Origin: Arthrobacter sp. FW306-2-2C-D06B
Lineage (GTDB): Bacteria; Actinomycetota; Actinomycetes; Actinomycetales; Micrococcaceae
Assembly: GCF_021789175.1 (NCBI RefSeq)
Contig: NZ_CP084560.1
Coordinates: 3,658,001 to 3,722,000 of the forward strand
Reading direction: 5' to 3'
DNA length: 64,000 bases
Below the pieces are notes generated by a model. The model did not search any database and was not told the DNA's origin. It worked only from the letters and a program-made list of their open reading frames with translations. Below are positions 36,154-44,148 of the stretch, piece by piece (position 1 is the stretch's first letter; the number at the start of each line of letters is the position of its first letter). Made by a program: the position numbers and the translations under genes.

Positions 36154-37040
36154 CCCAGGAATTCCTTCATCCAGGTTTTGAGATCTTCACCGAATTCGGC
36201 CCGCTCGGAGGCCAGCGTGATGACGGCCTTCAAGTAGCTGAGTTTGTCCCCGGTATCGTAGCGACGCCCGCGGAAGACGACCCCGTAAACGCCCGCGCCT
36301 TCGCCTCCGCCCTTGGCGAGGGTCTGGAGAGCGTCGGTCAGTTGGATCTCGCCGCCGCGCCCGGGCCCGGTCTCTTCGAGGACATCGAACACAGCCGGGT
36401 GCAGGACATAGCGTCCGATGACGGCCAAGTTTGATGGCGCTTCTTCAACGGAAGGCTTCTCCACAAGGCTGTTGACGCGGACGTAATCCTCCCCCACGAT
36501 GGGCGTGATATCGGCGCAGCCGTACGCGCTGATCTGCGACGGCTCCACTTCGATGAGGGCAATCACCGAGCCGCCGGTCTTCGCTTGAACGTCGATCATG
36601 GTTGACAGAAGCTGATCCCGCTCGTCAATCAGGTCGTCCCCCAAAAGCACGGCAAACGGTTCATCACCTACGTGCTGCTTGGCGCACAGCACGGCATGAC
36701 CCAAGCCCTTCGGTTCGCCCTGCCGCACATAGTGAATAGGCCCAAGCCCGGAGGCATGCTGCACGGCGTCCAAGCGGGCTTCGTCGCCTTTCAGCTCCAA
36801 AGTACGTTCGAGATCAGGTGCACGGTCGAAATGGTCTTCCAGCGAGCGCTTGTTGCGGCCCGTGATCATCAGCAAGTCGCTAAGCCCTGCCCTCACAGCC
36901 TCCTCAACCACGTACTGAATGGCCGGCTCATCTACCACCGGCAACATTTCCTTCGGCATCGCCTTGGTGGCAGGCAAGAAGCGCGTGCCCAATCCGGCGG
37001 CCGGAATAACTGCTTTACGAACTGATCTCCCCATAGACAT
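36150..37040 (-). CDS. galU: UTP-glucose-1-phosphate uridylyltransferase
   Basis: The 296-residue enzyme shows KAVIPAAGLGTRFLPATKAM, the nucleotide-binding motif, then KEMLPVVDEPAIQYVVEEAV, FAVLLGDDLIDERDQLLSTM and LVEKPSVEEAPSNLAVIGRY. It makes UDP-glucose from UTP and glucose-1-phosphate, the precursor for the UDP-glucose dehydrogenase encoded at 31231. ATG 37040 and 37034 are both possible starts. It ends at the right edge of the polysaccharide island on the strand opposite to ugd. Confidence 0.95.
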   Translation of the reverse strand: MSMGRSVRKAVIPAAGLGTRFLPATKAMPKEMLPVVDEPAIQYVVEEAVRAGLSDLLMITGRNKRSLEDHFDRAPDLERTLELKGDEARLDAVQHASGLGPIHYVRQGEPKGLGHAVLCAKQHVGDEPFAVLLGDDLIDERDQLLSTMIDVQAKTGGSVIALIEVEPSQISAYGCADITPIVGEDYVRVNSLVEKPSVEEAPSNLAVIGRYVLHPAVFDVLEETGPGRGGEIQLTDALQTLAKGGGEGAGVYGVVFRGRRYDTGDKLSYLKAVITLASERAEFGEDLKTWMKEFLG

Positions 37041-37586
37041 AGGGCAAATCCTACGAATGGATTATCAAAAACGCTAATCCCTGATGCAAGATTTCTGACT
37101 TTCCGGCCAAGAAGTCCTTAGCTCCGGGCCCTCAAAGCGTGGCCGTCAACAGGTAGGTGCGGAGATTGGTTTGCTGTCCGGTGTCCCTTGCGCCCGGTGA
37201 CCTGGGCTAGTCGACCGAAGTTTGACGCGGGCTGTCCAGCCTGGACCACTGTCGGCTCGCTCGAGCCCTTGGCCCGAAGGAACATGGAGGACGAACGCCG
37301 TCCGGTGGCAAGAACCTGACAGATCGCCGACGTCAGGATCGCGGCCGTGGCGCCTCTGCTGGCGGCGGCTTGGATGGGTGTGGATCCGTGGAAGATGTTC
37401 GGGCGCTGACTGCAGTCGGAAAGTCGCGGAAATTGCCGGAATTAGGCCCTGGATGCCATGCCAGACGAGCAGAGGAGATTGTAAGCATCATTATATTTGC
37501 CTGACCACACTATCATTGAACAAATTTCTGTTTTCTGCTACCTTCGGGGAACTCACAAAGACGTTTGGAATTTCGGGGGGAAATTC
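37041..37586 (+). other. Non-coding stretch, 546 bases
   Basis: No frame here combines a ribosome site with recognisable sequence; a 126-residue frame at 37222-37602 is Arg/Trp-rich and runs into the next gene, so it was set aside. The left part is GC-rich and the right part (about 37470-37580) is A/T-rich and probably carries the promoter of the secreted-protein cluster. Confidence 0.5.
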
Positions 37587-38105
37587 ATGCGCACATCAAT
37601 AAAAACAACCATTCTCGTCGGTGCAGTCTGCGTTACCGGCATCACACTTACCGCCGCGACGCTCAACGCTCCTCCGTCGATATCTGCAGCCTCAGACGTC
37701 GTTCCGGCTTTCTTATCGCGACAGGCGGAGTCTGATAAATTACCGGACACATTCATTGCCACTTTTGCGCCAACCGGCGCCGATCTCACAAACGCCCGGT
37801 TTCTTGGGGCCGGCCCGAACGCTCGATACTTCGCCGTCACTCGCGGTTCGGACAAAATTTGCATCGCAACCGTCGGGAAAGCTGCCGAGCCGCTCGGTTT
37901 GGCCTGTACCAACGTCAAGGGCTTCGAGGGCTATGGGCTGCGAGTCGGCAACGATGACCGTAGCGAACAGGCTTGGTTGATATCTCCACACGGCTCGGTC
38001 GGAAATACGCTGAAGAGCGCGGACGCCGTTGCGGCCACGAGCAAGGGCGGTCAATGGAAGCAGATTGCCCCCAGTCTCCTAGTACTGGGCCCGAGTAACC
38101 AATAG
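37587..38105 (+). CDS. Exported protein of unknown function
   Basis: From ATG 37587, behind GGGGGGAAA, the 172-residue protein has a signal peptide or anchor (TTILVGAVCVTGITLTAATL). A mature domain follows with RYFAVTRGSDKICIATVGK and LGLACTNVKGFEGYGLRVG. The two cysteines (in KICIAT and LACTN) are spaced as in a common actinobacterial family of exported hypothetical proteins and probably form a disulfide. It is the first of several small exported proteins in this cluster. No enzyme motif is seen. Confidence 0.7.
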   Translation: MRTSIKTTILVGAVCVTGITLTAATLNAPPSISAASDVVPAFLSRQAESDKLPDTFIATFAPTGADLTNARFLGAGPNARYFAVTRGSDKICIATVGKAAEPLGLACTNVKGFEGYGLRVGNDDRSEQAWLISPHGSVGNTLKSADAVAATSKGGQWKQIAPSLLVLGPSNQ

Positions 38106-38157
38106 ACGAGCGGTCAACGTTCAGCGCAAAATTGCGATCATAAATTTTGGGGGAAGC

Positions 38158-38526
38158 ATGAAAAACATTAAGCGAATTACCCTCGTTGTTCTTACAATCG
38201 TGTGCTCCTGGTTCCTATCAGCTCCACCGGCAAGTGCCTATGGAGCCGACACATGGGCGGCCCAGCCATACATGTGCAACCCGGGCACGTTCTGGGGCGG
38301 CAGCAGCTGGCTCTATTACGGCGTGGCCAAGGCTGAAACGAAAGAGGACGGCAACTTTTGTTGGAACGGAAACAACACCGTTTCCGCCGCCGTCCACGAT
38401 AACTATCGCAACGGATACAACTGGGCCGTTGGTCACAACGCAGTGGAAACGTACTACTCCACGCCGTATTACTCCACCTGGGGCGGCTTCCACTCGTGGG
38501 GCAACTCGGGCGCCCAGGTCACCTAA
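38158..38526 (+). CDS. Small secreted aromatic-rich protein, weakly lactococcin 972-like
   Basis: The 122-residue product starts at ATG 38158 behind GGGGGAAGC and has a typical Sec signal (RITLVVLTIVCSWFLSAPPA, cleaved after ASA at 27). The mature 95 residues are very rich in Trp, Tyr, Asn and Gly (GGSSWLYYGV, YYSTPYYSTWGGFHSWGN), with cysteines at 40 and 68. This composition, and a G-x-x-W-x-Y-G element near the start of the mature part, recall lactococcin 972-type bacteriocins, but the match is weak and no immunity ABC pair is next to it. It may be a toxin, a structural or a signalling protein. Confidence 0.65.
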   Translation: MKNIKRITLVVLTIVCSWFLSAPPASAYGADTWAAQPYMCNPGTFWGGSSWLYYGVAKAETKEDGNFCWNGNNTVSAAVHDNYRNGYNWAVGHNAVETYYSTPYYSTWGGFHSWGNSGAQVT

Positions 38527-38735
38527 TTCTGCGAGTGACTAACCGGTATTGCCGACAAACCATGCGTCGCCACCCTCTTGGGTTCACTGGCAGGGCCGGG
38601 ACCCCAAAGGCCCTAACTCTAGCGACCGCTGCTTACCCGGCTCTAAGCCCGGTTCGCGTTCACGTGCCGCGATCAGCGGGTAGTTGACGCTTCGGAAGGC
38701 GTTAGCAACAACATCGAAAAGAATGGACGAGCATC

Positions 38736-39026
38736 GTGGATCGTGATGAAAGCAAGGTTCCTCGCCGGCCCAGCACGAGAAGATCCTTCATGAAGGGGAT
38801 GGCAGGAACTCTCGGCGTGGGTGCGATTTCAGCAGCTGGATTGGCGTCAGCAGCCGGGACCGCATTCGCAGACCCAGCTCACCAGCATTGCGTCAGCACA
38901 GCACAAAAATTCATCGGAATGAGCTGCATAAACGGCGTATGGTGGGAGTATTACAAAGTGTATTGCACGGTTTGCCTCGGAAGTTGCGGGCCGAATCGTG
39001 AGATAAATACCTGTGTGCTCTGCTAG
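38736..39026 (+). CDS. Tat-exported cysteine-rich peptide precursor, unknown family
   Basis: The 96-residue precursor has a twin-arginine signal STRRSFMKGMAGTLGVGAIS (residues 13-32) with cleavage near AFA-DPA at 45-46. The mature peptide of about 51 residues contains seven cysteines (52, 64, 77, 80, 84, 93, 96) and a GVWWEYYKVYC core. Export of a folded, cysteine-dense peptide by Tat recalls the small subunit of methylamine dehydrogenase, and a MauE-like gene lies two genes downstream. However, the peptide is far shorter and no MauG/MauB/MauD gene is in the window. It starts at GTG 38736 with a modest ribosome site. Possibly a metal-binding, redox or antimicrobial peptide. Confidence 0.7.
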   Translation: MDRDESKVPRRPSTRRSFMKGMAGTLGVGAISAAGLASAAGTAFADPAHQHCVSTAQKFIGMSCINGVWWEYYKVYCTVCLGSCGPNREINTCVLC

Positions 39027-39076
39027 CTTTATACACGGCAACACGCTGAAATTAATCCACATTTGGTGAGGTTGAC

Positions 39077-39385
39077 ATGAAAAACAAAGTACTTCTTGAA
39101 TATGTAGGGGATTATCCTTCAGGGGAGTCTCCTGACCCGAGTAACAAGGGAATAATCAGCCTGGAGTTCGCACTCGAACATCATGGGGGGTATAGCTTTG
39201 ACATGGAACTACCAGATGGCAGTTTCATCCCTGTCTCCCTCGAGGAATTTCGCGGCAAGGATCCCAAAACTACGTTCATTGTCCTCGGAGTTGAATCAAT
39301 CCCCGATAGCCCCGAGGACTACGCGCGTTGGGAAGCCAGGGTCGTTGCCAAGCGCGGGCCGATTCGAAGAACACCGCTTAGGTAG
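39077..39385 (+). CDS. Small cytosolic protein linked to the Cys-rich peptide, unknown
   Basis: The 102-residue protein starts at ATG 39077 behind GGTGAGG. It has no signal peptide, no membrane span and no cysteine, and it is acidic in its first two thirds (LEYVGDYPSGESPDPSNKGI, MELPDGSFIPVSLEEFRGKD). It ends in a basic tail (VVAKRGPIRRTPLR). Only 3 bases separate its stop from the MauE-like gene, so the two are coupled, and it lies 50 bases after the peptide gene. It may be a chaperone or adaptor for the precursor. No family is recognised. Confidence 0.65.
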   Translation: MKNKVLLEYVGDYPSGESPDPSNKGIISLEFALEHHGGYSFDMELPDGSFIPVSLEEFRGKDPKTTFIVLGVESIPDSPEDYARWEARVVAKRGPIRRTPLR

Positions 39386-39388
39386 TCA

Positions 39389-39799
39389 ATGACCGTCCTG
39401 CGGATCGCGCTAACGGGATATTTGGCAGCGACGCTGCTGTTCCCCGCCATCCAAAAGTTCCGCGCCCGTGGGAGGCTCTCGTCCTACTATGCGGAGCTAT
39501 TCAACATGAATGAGCCTCGGGCTCGCATCGGGATCGTTGCTCTTTGTGCTGCCGAGGCCGTCCTCGCCGTCCTACTGGTGCTTCACGTACAGCCCATGAT
39601 CACAGGTGGTGCAGTGATCGCTCTCTTCCTTGGATTCATCGTCTTCCGGCTCCGACTGCTACGACGATTCAACGGCACCATAGCCTGTGGATGCAACGCT
39701 GAAACCGGAGCGACCACGCGGTCGGAAAGCCGCGGAGGTGTAGCAGGAGTAAGCCTGTTGGCGGTTTTAGCCTTCGCCTGGACCCTTGTAGCCATTTAG
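39389..39799 (+). CDS. MauE/DoxX-like redox-associated membrane protein
   Basis: The 136-residue protein has four hydrophobic spans (about 7-22, 46-66, 69-88 and 115-135). A cytosol- or outside-facing loop (LRLLRRFNGTIACGCNAETG) holds a C-x-C pair at the place where MauE proteins carry CxCF. Family members assist disulfide formation or maturation of exported cysteine-rich proteins, as in methylamine dehydrogenase biogenesis. Its position directly after the Tat-exported seven-cysteine peptide and a coupled small protein makes it the likely maturation factor of that peptide (inference). Confidence 0.72.
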   Translation: MTVLRIALTGYLAATLLFPAIQKFRARGRLSSYYAELFNMNEPRARIGIVALCAAEAVLAVLLVLHVQPMITGGAVIALFLGFIVFRLRLLRRFNGTIACGCNAETGATTRSESRGGVAGVSLLAVLAFAWTLVAI

Positions 39800-40021
39800 C
39801 CTACTGGCTGCCCCTTCGTGGGCGCTTCCTCATCGCGCCAGTTGTCTATTTACGCTCCCGGGCGGACCACGCCGACTGACAGTGAGGAGTCTGCGCACCA
39901 CTCAATTTGCTCAGATTTAGCACTCAATCCATACCCAAAGGTGGAAACAACTGCTTAGGATCAGCACGGTACCGGCGCCGATCCTAATTCAAAGAGGAAC
40001 GCACATCCGAAAGGCGGCCAC

Positions 40022-40216
40022 TTGGGCAATAAGATTCCGAACCCTTGGATAAGCGCCTCGTCCTTCGCCTGGGCGGTCCTGTTCGCCTCATGGCAGCCCT
40101 TTGTCTGGTGGCGAGGAGTTGCATCAGTCATCGCATTGGGCCTCGGATTCTGGGGTCTTTACCTGTGGTGGCACATTAGGCGGAAGAATTCGAGCACCGA
40201 GCCTCCACCAGGCTGA
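40022..40216 (+). CDS. Small two-span membrane protein, unknown
   Basis: From TTG 40022, behind GAAAGG, the 64-residue product has two Trp-rich hydrophobic segments (SSFAWAVLFASWQPFVWWRG and VASVIALGLGFWGLYLWWHI) and a short basic tail. It could be an immunity-type or accessory membrane protein of the small exported-protein cluster, but no family is recognised. It lies about 220 bases after the MauE-like gene and is convergent with the AhpD-like gene. Confidence 0.5.
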   Translation: MGNKIPNPWISASSFAWAVLFASWQPFVWWRGVASVIALGLGFWGLYLWWHIRRKNSSTEPPPG

Positions 40217-40241
40217 GAGGAATCCTGCGACTTCGCACGCT

Positions 40242-40724
40242 TCACGACGACGGACGGGCCTTGCGCACCGGGTGCTCGCTCAGGATGGACAGGCGGTTGA
40301 AGGCGTTGATGCCGATGCATGCCATGCACAGCACGCTGATCTGCTCGTCGCTGTAGACCTTCCGTGCACGGGAAAACAGCTCGGCGGTGGGACGGGCGCT
40401 GCTCATGCGCGTGATCTGTTCGGCCAGCTCAAGCGCCACCTGTTCGGCCTCGTCGAAGAGCCCCACCTCGCCATGCACCGACACCAGGGAAAGCCGCTGC
40501 TCGGTCTCTCCGTAGCCAATGGCGCGGCGGTGATGCAGATCCAGGCAGAACGCGCAGCCATTGATCTGCGAAGCCCGGTAGTTCAACAACTCGAGTGTGC
40601 GGCGCGGGATCCCGGTCCTGTCCGCCTCGGCAGTGACCTGACCCGCGTAGTCGGACAGTGCCTGATACAGCCCAGGCTGTTGCTTGTCCAGATAGCCGGC
40701 GAGCTTCGGGGTATTTTCACTCAT
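40242..40724 (-). CDS. AhpD-like alkylhydroperoxidase / carboxymuconolactone decarboxylase family protein
   Basis: The 160-residue protein has the AhpD core motif E-x11-C-x2-C-x3-H: E45, C57, C60 and H64 (NGCAFCLDLHHRRAIG). This is the thiol peroxidase site that reduces hydroperoxides in the cytoplasm. The surrounding helices (RTLELLNYRASQI, AEQVALELAEQITR) fit the CMD fold. It is a single-gene unit between the small exported-protein cluster and the LCP gene. Its physiological substrate and electron donor are unknown. Confidence 0.88.
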   Translation of the reverse strand: MSENTPKLAGYLDKQQPGLYQALSDYAGQVTAEADRTGIPRRTLELLNYRASQINGCAFCLDLHHRRAIGYGETEQRLSLVSVHGEVGLFDEAEQVALELAEQITRMSSARPTAELFSRARKVYSDEQISVLCMACIGINAFNRLSILSEHPVRKARPSS

Positions 40725-40762
40725 CCGCAGAGCCTATCGGAGTGAACTACCTAGACGCTGCG

Positions 40763-42103
40763 CTATTTCACGCAGGCAATAGCACCGCCTTGGAGCGCCC
40801 CGGTGGAATCCGCGTAGACATTGCTCGCAGGTGCTGACGGGGTGGCTGGCGCTGGGGCTGCAGCCCCTGAGGCGGGTGGAGCTTCAGGTGCCGCGGCCGC
40901 AGGCGAGGCGGCCGCCGTCGTCGGGGTCGCCGTCGTCGTCGGTGCGGGAGCCGGCGGGACCGGGGTGAGGAGTTCCTTCACGGTTGCCTGCACCTGGTTG
41001 ACGTCCACGGTGTTGATGGACGCGCCATCCGGGGACCAGCCGAAGCCTGTGATCGGCAGTGTGGAGAAGGAGATGTTGCCCCCGGTCAGCGACGTCGCCT
41101 GCTGGGCAAGCTGGATCAGGTTCAGCTCCGAATCAACCACGATATTCTTGCTCACGGCATCCAGGACGCCCTGCATTTTCCCGATATCGGTGAAGGTCCC
41201 GGCGTCTTTGAGCTGGTGGGAGACCGAGGCGATGAACGCCTGCTGCCGGCGTTCGCGGTCCAGGTCCGAGAAAAGGTACGTCGGATCGGTGGTATCCCGC
41301 CGCTGCCGCACGAACGCCATGGCCTGCCTGGCGTCGATCTGCTGCATGCCCGCTTTGAAGTCGGCCCCGGAGAAGGTGTCCTGCGTGGCCCGGTTGACGC
41401 ACACGGTGATGGGCGCGATCGCTTGGGCCGTCTGATAGAACGCGGCCATGGTGACTTCGAGGAAGTGGTCGATATGTACGCTGCCCAGGAACTTGGTCAC
41501 GGTTGCTATTTCGGCTTTGCGCCCGGCGTCGCGCGCCGCCTGGTAGGTGGTGTCGTCGTCGGGCTTTCCCGCGTTGATCAACGAGGTCTTCTCGGCTGCG
41601 AAACCGTAGCCGTAGGCCTCCTTGATTTTCGCTTTGAACGGGCCGCTCCCGGGTATGCCGTCCACCTGGACGTAGTCATCCCGGGGAATCGAGATCCCCG
41701 CGGCTTTGGAACCGTCCGCCGGGATATGGATGAGCATCAGGACGTTGGAGTTGTAGCCGCCGATATTCTCATCGCCCGCGTGCAAGGCGTCATACATCTC
41801 GGGCGGAAGGGGCTTGCCCTTCTCGTCGACCCTTGTATCGAGGCCCATGATCAGGATGTTCGTGTCCTGGCTCAGCTTCGGCACCGCTTGGGGCAGTGTT
41901 TTCAGGTCCTTGAGGACATCCGAGCGGTGGACGTTGTTGTTCACCGCAACCGCCGTCGCGCCCACATAGGTGACCGCGACGGCGACCGCCAGGGCCACGG
42001 TGGCGGCGACCGCCGTCGCCGAGATCAGGATGACGGACTTGCGCCGCGACTTGCGCCGCAAGTGGCGGGGACCTTGAGAGCTTGTGTGCTGGCCATCATT
42101 CAT
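40763..42103 (-). CDS. LCP-family (LytR-CpsA-Psr) wall polymer ligase
   Basis: This 446-residue protein has a basic N-terminus, one membrane anchor (ILISATAVAATVALAVAVAV, about 25-44) and an external LCP domain. Its motifs include NILIMGLDTR, SNVLMLIHIPADGSKAAGIS, IPRDDYVQVDG and, further on, FVRQRRDTTDPTYLFSDLDR with the conserved Asp/Arg residues that bind pyrophosphate. An Ala/Pro/Thr-rich tail of about 70 residues follows. LCP enzymes transfer polymers from undecaprenyl carriers to peptidoglycan or arabinogalactan. Near an EPS island, it may attach that polymer or another glycopolymer to the wall. Confidence 0.92.
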   Translation of the reverse strand: MNDGQHTSSQGPRHLRRKSRRKSVILISATAVAATVALAVAVAVTYVGATAVAVNNNVHRSDVLKDLKTLPQAVPKLSQDTNILIMGLDTRVDEKGKPLPPEMYDALHAGDENIGGYNSNVLMLIHIPADGSKAAGISIPRDDYVQVDGIPGSGPFKAKIKEAYGYGFAAEKTSLINAGKPDDDTTYQAARDAGRKAEIATVTKFLGSVHIDHFLEVTMAAFYQTAQAIAPITVCVNRATQDTFSGADFKAGMQQIDARQAMAFVRQRRDTTDPTYLFSDLDRERRQQAFIASVSHQLKDAGTFTDIGKMQGVLDAVSKNIVVDSELNLIQLAQQATSLTGGNISFSTLPITGFGWSPDGASINTVDVNQVQATVKELLTPVPPAPAPTTTATPTTAAASPAAAAPEAPPASGAAAPAPATPSAPASNVYADSTGALQGGAIACVK

Positions 42104-42217
42104 GGAATTCTCCTGTCCCCGCCGCGGTTGGCGTGGTGGCTGGGTCCGCGGCGCGACCAGCGGGTAAGCAGATTGTAATCGGCCATCCGCGTAATGGCCT
42201 CGATGACGCGGAAACCA

Positions 42218-43855
42218 TCAGGCGCCAAGTGCTAGCTGGACCACCCGGACGATGACCAGGATCATCGCGATCAGTAGGTAAGTTCGCAGAACCGTCAGGC
42301 CGATCCGGTGCCCAGTGGACAGTTTGGGGGCGGTGAGCAGTGCTATCGGGGGCATGCGCCAGGTTGCCCGCTGTGAGCGGTCGACTGCATCGGGGCTCGG
42401 CGCTGCAGGGTGGATTCCGCGGTAGACCAGGAACACAACTCCCGCGACGGCGGAGACGGCGGCGCCTCCGATGAGGATGCCCAGGATGGCCTCCGAGCCC
42501 ATGTCCGGGAACAACACCCCGGCGGTCAGCACCAAGGAAAGGATCACCAGGACCGCGATCACAGCCGAGGTGAAGAAGTTCATGAACCGACCGTTCACCC
42601 AAGGTCCCAGCACTTGCTTGTCATTGCAGAGCAGCAGCAGGAACACCGTGGCCGAGGGAAGCAGGACCCCGGCCAGCACCTGGACCCCGACGGTGAGCAA
42701 ACCCAGAGGGCTGCCCGGGATCAAGACCACAATTGCCGAGAGGAGCAGGACTCCGGCGAACACTGCGTAGAAGCCTTTGGCGTCGGACACTTTCCGGTGC
42801 AGGGAGTGCTTGAGCCCCAAAACGTCACCGAGCGCATAGGAGGTGGAAAGCCCGACGGCGGCGGCCCCGATAATCGAGGCATCGATCAGGGCCAGGGCGA
42901 ACAAGACTCCGGCAACCTTTCCGACGTGCTGTTCGAGCCCGACGGCGACACCCCCGGCGTCGGTGAAGTTGCCGAACTCCGGGGTACCGGCAAACGTCGC
43001 CGCCGTGAAGGAAATGATCGCTGCGGCGCCCACGATGACGATGGTGATTCCCAGCCAGAGATCGGCCTTCTCGTACTTCAGGAAGCGGGGAGTGATGCGC
43101 TTGTCGATGATGTACGACTGCTGGAAGAAGAGCTGCCATGGCGCCACGGTGGTTCCGACGATCCCGATGATCAGCAACGTCACCGTGGACAGGTCCGCGC
43201 CTTTGGGCATGCCGGGTACGACGAAATCGTGCGCGACTTGTCCGACGTCGGGATGGACCATGAAGATGATCGGCACCAGCAGCAGGGACCCGGCCACCAA
43301 GGTCAGGCAGACACGCTCGAAGCGCTTGAAGGAACCCGTGCTCGCGGCGCCCACGATCACGGCGGTGGCAAGGAGAATTCCCGGGATCTTGGGGATGCCC
43401 AGGTAGTCAAGACCGAGGCTGATGCCGATGAATTCGGTAACGATGGTCAGGGCGTTGAGGATGAACAGGTCGATGACGCTGAACGCGCCCCAGAACTTGC
43501 CGAATCGCTCGAGGATCAGGCGGGCATGTCCCACCCCGGAGACGACCCCCAGGCGCAGCACCATTTCCTGGTTCACGTACAGCACGGGAACCAGCAGCAG
43601 CAGGGTCCAGAGGAGCGACGTGCCATAGTTCTGTCCGGCCTCGGTGTAGGTGCCGAAAGCGCCGGCGTCGTTGTCGCCGACCATGACAATCAGCCCGGGT
43701 CCGATGATCGCCAGCAGGGTCTTCAGGCGTGCTTTGATGCCCGAGCGGGGCTTTTCGTCGTTGACGCGGATGGTGCCGAACGCACCTTTGATATCACCGA
43801 TGTGAGCTGTGTCCAGGGCTGCGGAGGGCGCTAGCAGGGTCTTGGTTTCGGTCAT
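42218..43855 (-). CDS. Nramp-family transporter, probably Mg2+-type (NRMT-like)
   Basis: The 545-residue protein has 11-12 membrane spans of the Nramp fold. The metal-site motifs differ from Mn/Fe transporters. In span 1 the usual DPGN is DAGA (63-66, in GPGLIVMVGDNDAGAFG), and in span 6 the usual MPH is APW (238-240, in GTTVAPWQLFFQQS), so the Asn and Met ligands are missing. The same Met loss is known in the Mg2+-transporting NRMT clade. An M-box riboswitch lies at the start of its mRNA, which points to Mg2+ uptake. ATG 43855 behind GAAGG is preferred to a longer frame at 43897. Confidence 0.85.
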   Translation of the reverse strand: MTETKTLLAPSAALDTAHIGDIKGAFGTIRVNDEKPRSGIKARLKTLLAIIGPGLIVMVGDNDAGAFGTYTEAGQNYGTSLLWTLLLLVPVLYVNQEMVLRLGVVSGVGHARLILERFGKFWGAFSVIDLFILNALTIVTEFIGISLGLDYLGIPKIPGILLATAVIVGAASTGSFKRFERVCLTLVAGSLLLVPIIFMVHPDVGQVAHDFVVPGMPKGADLSTVTLLIIGIVGTTVAPWQLFFQQSYIIDKRITPRFLKYEKADLWLGITIVIVGAAAIISFTAATFAGTPEFGNFTDAGGVAVGLEQHVGKVAGVLFALALIDASIIGAAAVGLSTSYALGDVLGLKHSLHRKVSDAKGFYAVFAGVLLLSAIVVLIPGSPLGLLTVGVQVLAGVLLPSATVFLLLLCNDKQVLGPWVNGRFMNFFTSAVIAVLVILSLVLTAGVLFPDMGSEAILGILIGGAAVSAVAGVVFLVYRGIHPAAPSPDAVDRSQRATWRMPPIALLTAPKLSTGHRIGLTVLRTYLLIAMILVIVRVVQLALGA

Positions 43856-43870
43856 GATGTACCGGCCTTC

Positions 43871-43886
43871 TGCCCGGAAACGGGCA
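43871..43886 (-). promoter_or_regulatory. Hairpin directly upstream of the Nramp ribosome site
   Basis: On the minus strand TGCCCG-TTTC-CGGGCA forms a 6-bp stem that ends just before the GAAGG ribosome site of the transporter. It could affect ribosome access or terminate leader transcripts. A 14-bp palindrome (GGCACGTACGTGCC, 43951-43964) lies further upstream in the same leader. Confidence 0.35.
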
Positions 43887-44009
43887 CAAAAAGTCATGGA
43901 TAAGCCTCACCGGGGCACGTGGCATGGGCGGGCATTTTTGCGTAAGTGTGGGCACGTACGTGCCGCTTGGATCAGGCTCCGGCGTGCCGGACCGAATCAG
44001 CGCAGAGTG

Positions 44010-44072
44010 TCAGAAGGCTGAAGCGGAGTCCGAAAAACGGGACGGGAGACTGGGTTTATGACCATCGTTCAT
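44010..44072 (-). CDS. Possible 20-residue leader peptide between riboswitch and transporter
   Basis: A near-perfect ribosome site (AGGAGGTG, 44084-44091) is followed 11 bases later by an ATG opening MNDGHKPSLPSRFSDSASAF and a TGA at 44010-44012. It lies within the roughly 450-base leader, after the M-box and before the transporter. Short translated leaders with prolines regulate other Mg2+ transporter mRNAs (mgtL in enterobacteria). No homology to those is claimed; two prolines are present here. Confidence 0.4.
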   Translation of the reverse strand: MNDGHKPSLPSRFSDSASAF

Positions 44073-44148
44073 GATGGAACCGTCACCTCCTGCTGCTGTT
44101 GGGCGTGCCGCGGGGAGGGCGGGCATAGAGGCCCGCACATGCCCCTCC

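Noticed and set aside
37222..37602. 126-residue frame before the secreted-protein cluster
   Set aside because: No ribosome site, Arg/Trp-rich low-quality sequence, and it runs into the start of the exported-protein gene.
38736..39026. Reading the Cys-rich peptide as a methylamine dehydrogenase light chain with a tryptophan-derived cofactor
   Set aside because: The mature part is about 51 residues instead of more than 100, and no mauB, mauD or mauG gene is present.
42410..43834. Long open frame (474 codons) on the strand opposite the Nramp gene
   Set aside because: The product is rich in Asp, Gln, His and Gly with no domain; it is a mirror frame of a high-GC gene that matches a known family.
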